Origin: Gammaproteobacteria bacterium
GTDB lineage: Bacteria > Pseudomonadota > Gammaproteobacteria > Pseudomonadales > DSM-25080
Reading direction: 5' to 3'
Length of the DNA: 5,096 bases
Assembly: GCA_013372965.1 (NCBI GenBank)
Contig: JABXIR010000229.1
Span: 1 to 5,096 of the forward strand
Shown here: positions 1 to 5,096 of the stretch, piece after piece
How the letters are laid out: each line of letters opens with the position of its first letter
How positions within the stretch are numbered: the first letter of the stretch is position 1
The notes under the pieces: model-generated
What the model was told of the DNA's origin: nothing
Seen by the model: only the letters and a program-made list of their open reading frames with translations
Databases searched by the model: none
Program-made: the position numbers and the translations under genes

Positions 1-302
1 AAGTCCTCGAGCGCGGTCTTGGTTTCCGCAGCCTCGATTAACGTTTGTAGTTCCGCCGTAAGTTTGCCCTGTTCGTCGATCGCGCCAAGAATCGAAGTTC
101 GGCGGTCCTCGAGCTCCCTGAAATAACGAAGTCGATCCTCAAGTTGACGCATCTGACTGTCGTCGAGACCTCCCGTGACCTCTTTTCGATATCGAGAAAT
201 AAAGGGAACGGTGTCGCCTTGGTCGAGAAGTGAAATGGCAGCGTCGATTTGTTCGACGCGAACGCCCAATAATTGTGCGATTCGAGAAGGGATACTTGTC
301 AT
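1..302 (-). CDS. tex: Tex family transcription accessory protein (YhgF-like), N-terminal part, cut by left window edge
   Basis: Only the first 100 codons are present, starting at an ATG at 302-300; the rest of this normally ~770-residue protein lies beyond base 1. The translation begins MTSIPSRIAQLLGVRVEQ and contains, at about residues 27-48, the Tex hallmark LLDQGDTVPFISRYRKE followed by TGGLDD. It continues through a charged helical stretch (LRYFRELEDRR, 58-68) and EQGKLTAEL (77-85). This matches from memory the helical N-terminal domain of E. coli YhgF/Tex almost segment by segment. Tex proteins are cytoplasmic, carry a YqgF-like nuclease fold, HhH motifs and a C-terminal S1 domain, and bind nucleic acid; they are linked to transcription and toxin-gene expression in some pathogens. 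Those later domains are not visible here. The start fits the family N-terminus, but the upstream Shine-Dalgarno is weak (GAG at 311-309). The gene is divergent from the efflux operon; no functional link is implied. Confidence 0.93.
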   Translation of the reverse strand, partial: MTSIPSRIAQLLGVRVEQIDAAISLLDQGDTVPFISRYRKEVTGGLDDSQMRQLEDRLRYFRELEDRRTSILGAIDEQGKLTAELQTLIEAAETKTALED

Positions 303-312
303 GATTCACTCG

Positions 313-341
313 GTTACAACGATTTTGGGCTATTGTGGCAA
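313..341 (-). promoter_or_regulatory. Possible sigma70 promoter for tex
   Basis: Read on the minus strand, TTGCCA (341-336, five of six matches to the -35 consensus) is followed after 17 bp by TGTAAC (318-313, four of six matches to -10). The expected transcription start, near 306, would leave only about four untranslated bases before the tex ATG and would exclude the weak GAG ribosome-site match. Either tex is nearly leaderless from this promoter or another one is used. A weaker alternative is TTGAGC (405-400), 17 bp, TAAAAA (382-377), giving a leader of about 70 nt. Confidence 0.3.
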
Positions 342-359
342 AATTACCTGCCTTCGGAA

Positions 360-373
360 ATGACGGATGACGG
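360..373. repeat. Perfect tandem 7-bp direct repeat, ATGACGG x2
   Basis: Two head-to-tail copies of ATGACGG occupy 360-366 and 367-373, just upstream of the T8 run and overlapping the candidate -35 box of the efflux operon. Its position in a divergent promoter region is compatible with a protein-binding site, but a 14-bp duplication can also arise by chance or slippage. Confidence 0.5.
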
Positions 374-396
374 TTTTTTTTAATTAGCCCTATGCT
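367..396 (+). promoter_or_regulatory. Possible sigma70 promoter for the efflux operon
   Basis: ATGACG (367-372) as a -35 and TATGCT (391-396) as a -10 each match four of six consensus bases and are 18 bp apart. The AT-rich T8-AATTA run lies in the spacer. The predicted start near 403 would give a 14-nt leader to the ATG at 417 or a 56-nt leader to the ATG at 459. The -35 match lies in the second copy of the tandem ATGACGG repeat, so a regulator bound there could compete with polymerase; that is inference only. Confidence 0.3.
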
Positions 397-446
397 TACG
401 CTCAAATTTTATTACTATGGCGCGAAATTTATTCGCTGTTGAGCTT

Positions 447-451
447 AAGAG
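447..451 (+). promoter_or_regulatory. Ribosome binding site supporting the adaptor start at 459
   Basis: AAGAG ends 7 nt before the ATG at 459, an acceptable Shine-Dalgarno spacing. The in-frame ATG at 417 is preceded by an AT-rich stretch (CAAATTTTATTACT) with no purine-rich core. This difference is the main reason for choosing 459. Confidence 0.5.
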
Positions 452-458
452 CCCCTTT

Positions 459-1595
459 ATGTCCCGTAAAAACATCCTTTTTGTAGCATTAGTGTTGATC
501 ACTGTTGTTCTTTTTATATTAATGGTCGCGACTCCTAAGCGCCCCCAGGAGCGAGAGCAGGTCGAGGTCGTCGCGCCTTCGGTTAATGTTTACCGAGTCT
601 CAGCGGATTCTTCTCCGGCCTTGGTTCGAGCTCAGGGCACAGTCGAACCGCTTCGGAAAATCGATATAGTGTCTCGCGTCTCAGGCATCATTACCGACGT
701 TTCGGACGACTTCCATAACGGCGAATTTTTTGAAGTTGGCGCAACGCTCGTGTCTCTAGAGCAAGCGGATTACGAGATCGCTCTTACTCGCGCGCGCGCT
801 CAACTTGCAGAATCTGAACGCCAGCTTGCACAAGAGCAAGGTCAATCACGTCAGGCTCAGCGCGAGTGGCGAGATCTCGGCAACGACGAAGCGAACGCAC
901 TGGCGCTCCGCAAACCACAGCTCGAAGCAGCGAGAGCAAATGTCGCGGCTCAGCAAGCCAATGTTAGGCAGGCCGAGCTGAATTTAGAGCGAACAGAAAT
1001 CAAAGCCCCGTTCAATATGCAAATGGCCGAAAAGTTCGTTGAGCTAGGCCAATATGTGTCACCAGGGCAAAAAATTGCGCACGTTTACAGCACGGATTCG
1101 TTACAGGTTCGAGTGCCATTGACCGACCGTCAGGTTCGCCTCATTAATCTCCCCTCTAGACATCAGGATGATTTCTCTGTGCCAACGGTGATTACGGGTG
1201 TTTATGGTGGCCGAGTGCACACTTGGAATGGCGAGTTAAAGCGTGTTGAGGCGTCTTTAAATGTGGCTTCACAAACGGTGTACGCCGTAATCGAAGTGAG
1301 CGATCTAATCTCGATCGATACCGACACCATGCTTCCTGTAGGCCTTTTCGTTGAGGTGGGCATCCAAGGCGAAGTCATCGAGGGGGCAATCTCAATGCCG
1401 CGAGACGCGCTGAAGCCTGGAAACGTGATCTACGTGCTGCGCGATGGCAGTTTGCAGTTTGTTGAAGCGGAGCTGCTCCAAAGCTCACCAACGAGCGTAC
1501 TGGTAATCGCCGATCTAATGGACGGCGACGCGGTGATAACAGACCAAATGCCTTACGCTGTGCCAGGAATGGCCGTCAAGATTAAAGGGGAATAA
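459..1595 (+). CDS. RND efflux pump periplasmic adaptor subunit (membrane fusion protein, HlyD/AcrA family)
   Basis: This 378-residue protein should bridge the inner-membrane pump encoded next to it and an outer-membrane channel. Visible order (378-residue numbering): an uncleaved N-terminal membrane anchor at about 5-24 (ILFVALVLITVVLFILMVA) flanked by SRK and PKRP; first lipoyl half about 57-103 with VSRVSGIITDV; an Ala/Gln/Arg-rich coiled-coil hairpin about 104-176; second lipoyl half from LERTEIKAPF to about 214; beta-barrel about 215-306; membrane-proximal domain to the end. There is no cysteine at all, so it is not a lipoprotein like AcrA or MexA. The usual APFDGRV of the second lipoyl half reads APFNMQM. 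The start at 459 is preferred because of a ribosome site and because the anchor then begins the protein; an ATG at 417 would add 14 residues (392 total). It is the first gene of a two-gene operon, 6 bp before the transporter gene. The family is clear; substrate and partner channel are not. Confidence 0.9.
   Translation: MSRKNILFVALVLITVVLFILMVATPKRPQEREQVEVVAPSVNVYRVSADSSPALVRAQGTVEPLRKIDIVSRVSGIITDVSDDFHNGEFFEVGATLVSLEQADYEIALTRARAQLAESERQLAQEQGQSRQAQREWRDLGNDEANALALRKPQLEAARANVAAQQANVRQAELNLERTEIKAPFNMQMAEKFVELGQYVSPGQKIAHVYSTDSLQVRVPLTDRQVRLINLPSRHQDDFSVPTVITGVYGGRVHTWNGELKRVEASLNVASQTVYAVIEVSDLISIDTDTMLPVGLFVEVGIQGEVIEGAISMPRDALKPGNVIYVLRDGSLQFVEAELLQSSPTSVLVIADLMDGDAVITDQMPYAVPGMAVKIKGE
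1586..1590 (+). promoter_or_regulatory. Ribosome binding site for the RND transporter gene, inside the adaptor's last codons
   Basis: AGGGG lies in the final codons of the adaptor gene, 11 nt before the transporter ATG at 1602. That spacing is slightly long, and a second weak match, CCAGG (1596-1600), sits close to the ATG. With the adaptor stop at 1593-1595, the arrangement suggests translational coupling of the two subunits. Confidence 0.5.
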
Positions 1596-1601
1596 CCAGG
1601 C

Positions 1602-4600
1602 ATGCGAAACTTGATTCGTTGGTTCGCTGAGAACCCGATTGCAGCCAACTTGCTGATGATCCTGATTTTGGTGGGCGGCTTTATGTCGATGCCGCGCTTG
1701 GGAAAAGAAGTCTTTCCGTCGATACCGCTAAATATGGTCGTCGTAGAAACGGCGTACCCAGGCGCCGGCCCCTCCGAAGTAGAGGAGCTGGTGACGCGTC
1801 GAATCGAGGATGCTGTCAGTACCGTTGAAGGTATCAAAGAAATCTCGTCATTTTCGCAGCAGTCTCGATCGCGGGTTCAAGTCGAGGGAGACGCCGGTGT
1901 TGATATTCAGCGTCTGTTAGCTGACGTGAAATCGGCGGTCGATAGTGTCATTACGCTGCCTGCTGAGACCGAGCGACCGCTGGTTCGGGAAATGCGATTC
2001 ACAATCGAAGCGATTGATGTGTTGATCGTTGGTGATGTACCCGAGCAGACGTTAAAGACCTATGCTGAGCGTGTCCGCGATGATCTCGCGCTCATTCAAG
2101 GCGTCAGTAAGGTCGATCTTGAAGCAATCCGTTCTAACGAAATGAGTATCGAAATCTCAGATGCTCAACTTCGCCGCTTCAACCTCAGTTTCGATGACGT
2201 TGTTAGCGCAGTAAGAAACAGCTCACTTAATCTTCCGGCCGGCACCATTCGAGCTGCCAGCGGAGACATCCAAGTACAAACCCGTGGTCAAGCCTATACC
2301 GCGACGGACTACGAAGAGCTTGTTGTACGAGCTCAGCCAGATGGAACGATTGTTCGTATTCGTGACGTAGCGATTGTGACGGATGGTTTCGAAGAGTTCG
2401 ATTTATATGCCGATGTGGACGGCGTTCGTGGCGCTTCGGTTGAGGTTGCGACGGGCGGTGAGCGACCCGACCTCCCCGCGGTAACGGCACGAATTCGTGA
2501 GTACGTTGCGGACGCGCAAAAAACGCTGCCCGACGGCATTACTATCACCACCTGGCGAGATCGCTCAGAGGCGTTCGAAGGCCGCATGAACCTGCTCGTT
2601 TCCAACGCGGTGCAGGGTTTGATCCTAGTATTCATCGTGCTGATGCTCTTTCTCCGTCCGATCTTGGCGTTCTGGGTTGCTGCAGGTATCGGTGTGGCGT
2701 TTATGGGGGCGATTTGGTTGATGCCGCCGACAGGCACGACGCTTAACATGGTTTCGATGTTCGCTTATCTAATGATCTTGGGTATCGTCGTTGATGACGC
2801 CATTATTTCCGGCGAATCGATTTACACCGAGCAAAAGGCGGGGCTCAAGGGCACTTCAGGGGCGATCGCGGGTGCTCAGCGAGTGGCTGGCCCAGTTGTT
2901 TTTGCGGTTCTTTCGACGATGGTCTTCTTTGCGGCGATGCTGTTCTTGCCTGGGTCAGGTGCGGCATTCCAGCGTCCTATTGCGATGGTCGTGTTGCTAA
3001 CATTGACGTTCTCTCTCATCGAGTCACTATTGATTTTGCCGGCGCACCTTGCACACGTTGGTGAAGAGAAGAAGTCTAATAACCCCATCGGTCGTTTTCG
3101 TCAGCGTTTCGCTGAAGGCTTAATGAACTTTGCATCGCAGACGTATCGACCACTTCTGGAAAAGAGTGTTCGCGCTAAGCGTGTCACTCTGACGGCCTTT
3201 TTCTCATTGTTTTTACTGTTAGTGGTGTATTACGCGACGGGTGGCGTGCGTACGTCGTTTTTCCCAGAAATTAATGCAGACGCTCTCGTGGCTCGTGCTA
3301 CCTTGGAGTCGGGTGCGCCGTTCTCCCAAACACGTGAAGTGAGCAATGCGATCAATGAGGGTCTCGAGCGTATCGAGCAAATGGATATCGCACTCAATGA
3401 AAACGGCGAGTCAGTGCTCGGCCGCACGATGAGATGGTCGTGGAGAAATAACTCGGTCGTGGTACTCGAAATCGATGATCCGAGCTACTCCGTCGATACC
3501 TGCGCACTCGCGGACGCTTGGCGCCGCGAGCTGGAGGATCTGCCTCCGCTAAAAGAGTTCCGACTCAACTGTACGTTTAGTGGTGATAACCCAGACATCT
3601 CATTGAATGTCACCGCAACGGACAACGAGCAGTTTACGACCGTTATCGAGCTACTCAAGGAGCGCTTGAGGGCTTACCCGGGCGTGATCGATATCGAGAG
3701 CTCGATGGAAGCCTCTCGCGATGAGATTGAAATCCGTCTTAAGCCTCAGGCTGAGATTCTTGGGCTCACCTTGCGATCCATTGCTCGACAGGTACGTCAA
3801 AGTTTCTACGGAGAGGAGGCCCAGCGTATCCCACGTGGTAACGAGGACGTCCGGGTCATGGTGCGCTACCCAGAAGAAGCGCGTAGAACCATTAACACAC
3901 TGTCTAGCATGTATGTAAGAACGCCTTCCGGTATTGAAGTGCCGTTTTCTACCGTCGCTGAAGCCATTGTTGTTCCAGGTTACACCACGATTCAGCGAAT
4001 CGATCGACGCCGTGCTGCGACAATTACTGCCAAGGTACTTGAAGACACGAGCGATCCTACGTTGATCGTTGATGAGATCCTCACGGATTACGTTCCTCAA
4101 TGGCGTGCTAACTACCCCGACACTTCGGTCGATCGCTCAGGGCAAATGCGAGATCAAGAAGAGTTTCAATCGGCTTTTGTGGCTTTGATTGTCACGGCCG
4201 TCCTGATCAATTTAATGCTAATGTCGATTGCCTTTAAGAGCTATTCCCAGCCCATATTGATTGCCTCGGCCATTCCATTTGGCTTCATTGGCGCGTTGAT
4301 CGGGCATATTCTCCTTGGCATTAACATGACCATGTTTTCGGCACTTGGAATCTTGGCGGTCGCGGGGATTGTCGTAAACGACAATCTCGTTCTCGTCGAC
4401 CGAATAAATCAGCTCTATCGAGGTGGTAAAGATCTATACGAATCAGTTGTACAAGGTGGTGTTGATCGTTTCCGTCCTATCGTATTGACGTCAATTACCA
4501 CGTTTGTTGGTCTTGCACCGATCTTACTCTTTGAGCATTCGCCACAAGCACAGTTTTTGAAGCCGATGGTGGTGTCTCTAGCGTTTGGTGTGATCGCAGC

Positions 4601-4727
4601 GACCCTTGTAACGTTGATCTTCACTCCGGCGCTTTACATTCTGTTGGTTCGAATTAAGCAGCGAGTTCACCGTGTGAAGGCTTGGATAAACGAAGTTGAG
4701 TACGACGAGAGTAACGTACGTCGCTGA
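1602..4727 (+). CDS. RND family efflux transporter permease subunit (AcrB/HAE-type)
   Basis: This complete 1041-residue protein is about the length of AcrB (1049) and is the proton-driven inner-membrane pump of the system, expected to act as a trimer. It has 12 predicted membrane segments: TM1 ~12-30, TM2-TM6 ~333-480, TM7 ~527-546, TM8-TM12 ~855-1016. Two large periplasmic loops (~31-332 and ~547-854) form the porter and docking domains, including family-typical AYPGAGPSEVEE (51-62), LPAGTI (211-216) and RRAATITAKV (803-812). The TM4 proton-relay aspartates are present as GIVVDD (D398, D399). In TM10 the equivalent motif is GIVVND (N926, D927), so AcrB Lys940 is replaced by Asn. AcrB Arg971 and Thr978 correspond to R956 and T963 in RFRPIVLTS. 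No AcrB-like phenylalanine-rich GFGF switch loop is seen, and the only cysteines are C634 and C657. The intact relay aspartates and HAE-like TM4 argue against a CusA-type metal pump, but the substrate is unknown. The end is followed by the convergent hairpin; no outer-membrane channel gene follows. Confidence 0.96.
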   Translation: MRNLIRWFAENPIAANLLMILILVGGFMSMPRLGKEVFPSIPLNMVVVETAYPGAGPSEVEELVTRRIEDAVSTVEGIKEISSFSQQSRSRVQVEGDAGVDIQRLLADVKSAVDSVITLPAETERPLVREMRFTIEAIDVLIVGDVPEQTLKTYAERVRDDLALIQGVSKVDLEAIRSNEMSIEISDAQLRRFNLSFDDVVSAVRNSSLNLPAGTIRAASGDIQVQTRGQAYTATDYEELVVRAQPDGTIVRIRDVAIVTDGFEEFDLYADVDGVRGASVEVATGGERPDLPAVTARIREYVADAQKTLPDGITITTWRDRSEAFEGRMNLLVSNAVQGLILVFIVLMLFLRPILAFWVAAGIGVAFMGAIWLMPPTGTTLNMVSMFAYLMILGIVVDDAIISGESIYTEQKAGLKGTSGAIAGAQRVAGPVVFAVLSTMVFFAAMLFLPGSGAAFQRPIAMVVLLTLTFSLIESLLILPAHLAHVGEEKKSNNPIGRFRQRFAEGLMNFASQTYRPLLEKSVRAKRVTLTAFFSLFLLLVVYYATGGVRTSFFPEINADALVARATLESGAPFSQTREVSNAINEGLERIEQMDIALNENGESVLGRTMRWSWRNNSVVVLEIDDPSYSVDTCALADAWRRELEDLPPLKEFRLNCTFSGDNPDISLNVTATDNEQFTTVIELLKERLRAYPGVIDIESSMEASRDEIEIRLKPQAEILGLTLRSIARQVRQSFYGEEAQRIPRGNEDVRVMVRYPEEARRTINTLSSMYVRTPSGIEVPFSTVAEAIVVPGYTTIQRIDRRRAATITAKVLEDTSDPTLIVDEILTDYVPQWRANYPDTSVDRSGQMRDQEEFQSAFVALIVTAVLINLMLMSIAFKSYSQPILIASAIPFGFIGALIGHILLGINMTMFSALGILAVAGIVVNDNLVLVDRINQLYRGGKDLYESVVQGGVDRFRPIVLTSITTFVGLAPILLFEHSPQAQFLKPMVVSLAFGVIAATLVTLIFTPALYILLVRIKQRVHRVKAWINEVEYDESNVRR

Positions 4728-4734
4728 ACACCTT

Positions 4735-4769
4735 TTAATCGCTCACCAAGGCTGTTGGTGAGCGATTAA
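4735..4769. terminator. Convergent hairpin, probable bidirectional transcript end for the pump operon and the kinase gene
   Basis: A perfect inverted repeat: TTAATCGCTCACCAA (4735-4749), a five-base loop GGCTG (4750-4754), and TTGGTGAGCGATTAA (4755-4769). It starts 7 bp after the transporter stop and contains the stop codon of the opposing histidine kinase gene (4766-4768). Perfect pairing over 15 bp between two convergent genes strongly suggests a shared 3' end. Neither strand has the U-run of a canonical intrinsic terminator after the stem (AACTGG on plus, AAAAGG on minus). It may therefore work as a U-less hairpin, mark a Rho-dependent end, or protect the 3' end of the mRNAs. Confidence 0.6.
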
Positions 4770-5096
4770 CTGGTGCAAAGGCCGTCGATGGATGGAAGTT
4801 CTATCGCAAACGTTGTGCCCTGTTCGCTCGAACTTTCGATATAAATCTTTCCATTATGGCCTTCTACGATTTGTTTGCAGATTGATAGCCCCATACCCGA
4901 GCCCTCAATACGCTTATCAGCGAGTCGCTTAAACGGTTCAAATATCGTTTGGAAGTAGCGTTCACTTATTCCAACGCCGTTGTCGGTAACTCTAAGCAGA
5001 TCGATTTGATCACGCTCGCGTTTTTCGAGCGTGATTTCGATGTGCGTTGCACGTTCGGGCGAACGGTAATTAATCGCATTGGTGATGAGATTGGTG
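4766..5096 (-). CDS. Sensor histidine kinase, C-terminal HATPase_c domain, cut by right window edge
   Basis: Only the last 109 residues are in the window, ending at a TAA at 4768-4766; the N-terminal sensor and the phosphoacceptor histidine lie beyond base 5096. The piece is the ATP-binding domain of a two-component histidine kinase, with boxes in order (fragment numbering): N box TNLITNAINYRSPER (1-15), G1 box DNGVGI (38-43), F box FEPFKRL (52-58) and G2 box GSGMGLSICKQIVEGHNG (65-82), closing with the usual EQGTTFAIELP strand (91-101). All ATP-contact motifs look intact. The INYRSPER and FKRL...GSGMGL spacing resembles kinases that follow PAS or phytochrome-type sensors, but the sensor cannot be seen, so the signal is unknown. 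The gene is convergent with the efflux operon and therefore not co-transcribed. No response regulator is in view. Confidence 0.95.
   Translation of the reverse strand, partial: TNLITNAINYRSPERATHIEITLEKRERDQIDLLRVTDNGVGISERYFQTIFEPFKRLADKRIEGSGMGLSICKQIVEGHNGKIYIESSSEQGTTFAIELPSIDGLCTS

Larger units (their letters stand above)
303..458. promoter_or_regulatory. Divergent intergenic control region between tex and the efflux operon
   Basis: This non-coding stretch separates the two divergent start codons (tex at 302, adaptor at 459; it shrinks to 303-416 if the adaptor starts at 417). It is more AT-rich than the flanking genes and holds an eight-T run (374-381) followed by AATTA. It also has two perfect tandem copies of ATGACGG (360-366, 367-373). 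No long palindrome typical of a TetR or MarR operator is apparent. Promoters for both directions must lie here or inside the flanking genes. Confidence 0.6.

Noticed and set aside
374..381. Eight-T run as the tail of an intrinsic terminator
   Set aside because: No convincing GC-rich stem precedes it on the plus strand, and no gene ends there. It is better seen as AT-rich promoter DNA.
139..405. Open frames on both strands over the left intergenic region and tex start
   Set aside because: The tex frame (minus strand, start 302) explains this region by clear protein similarity. The alternatives give low-complexity Arg-rich translations and run across the promoter region.
459..540. Lipoprotein signal peptide on the adaptor
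   Set aside because: There is no lipobox cysteine; the whole adaptor has no cysteine. The segment behaves as an uncleaved membrane anchor, with no good signal peptidase site after it.
2227..2749. Two overlapping minus-strand open frames
   Set aside because: Both are shadows of the transporter gene. Their products are Arg/Ser/Pro-rich, as expected from out-of-frame reading, and they overlap each other.
3651..4100. Long open frame on the minus strand (149 codons)
   Set aside because: It lies entirely antisense to the conserved second periplasmic domain of the RND transporter. Its translation resembles no protein family I recognise.
1602..4727. Heavy-metal (CusA-type) RND pump
   Set aside because: The TM4 and TM10 motifs do not fit the CusA pattern, there is no periplasmic methionine cluster, and the adaptor lacks a CusB-like metal-binding N-terminus. 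An HAE-like assignment fits better, although the substrate stays unknown.
5009..5035. Ten-base inverted repeat ATCACGCTCG / CGAGCGTGAT with loop CGTTTTT inside the kinase gene
   Set aside because: It lies wholly within codons for the charged segment between the N and G1 boxes (ITLEKRERDQ), where Glu/Arg codons readily give GAGCG/CGCTC pairs. No gene boundary is nearby, so a regulatory role is not supported.
1..5096. Mobile elements, CRISPR arrays, tRNA or rRNA genes, attachment sites
   Set aside because: No transposase-like protein, spaced repeat array, tRNA cloverleaf or rRNA signature was seen. Coding character looks uniform across the window, with no sign of recent insertion.

Overview
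The window looks like ordinary chromosomal sequence from a gammaproteobacterium, possibly a marine or other environmental one. The reasons are a Tex N-terminus very close to the enterobacterial protein, a Gram-negative RND efflux pump that needs a periplasm, and roughly even base composition. This is inferred from protein resemblance only; no rRNA or other marker gene is present, so the genus cannot be named.

Layout from left to right. (1) Bases 1-302, minus strand: the first 100 codons of tex (S1-domain RNA-binding / transcription accessory protein), running off the left edge. (2) Bases 303-458: a divergent control region with weak sigma70-like promoter matches in both directions and a perfect tandem 7-bp repeat. 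(3) Bases 459-1595, plus strand: a membrane-anchored RND periplasmic adaptor (MFP/HlyD family). An in-frame ATG at 417 would add 14 residues. (4) Bases 1602-4727, plus strand: a complete 1041-residue AcrB-type RND inner-membrane transporter, 6 bp after the adaptor. (5) Bases 4735-4769: a perfect 15-bp-stem hairpin between convergent genes, without a U-tract. (6) Bases 4766-5096, minus strand: the C-terminal 109 residues of a sensor histidine kinase (HATPase_c domain), running off the right edge.

The two complete genes form a compact two-gene operon encoding the inner-membrane pump and its periplasmic adaptor. No outer-membrane channel or dedicated regulator follows, because the operon ends at the convergent hairpin. 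If the pump is tripartite it must borrow a TolC-like channel encoded elsewhere. The substrate cannot be told from sequence. The histidine kinase is convergent with the pump and so not co-transcribed; a regulatory link between them is not supported.

I found no novel system. The points worth a second look are the TM4/TM10 proton-relay residues (GIVVDD and GIVVND, with the classical TM10 lysine absent), a lone cysteine pair in the porter domain, a non-AcrA-like hairpin tip and an altered lipoyl motif in the adaptor, the adaptor start-site ambiguity, and the convergent hairpin that contains the kinase stop codon.
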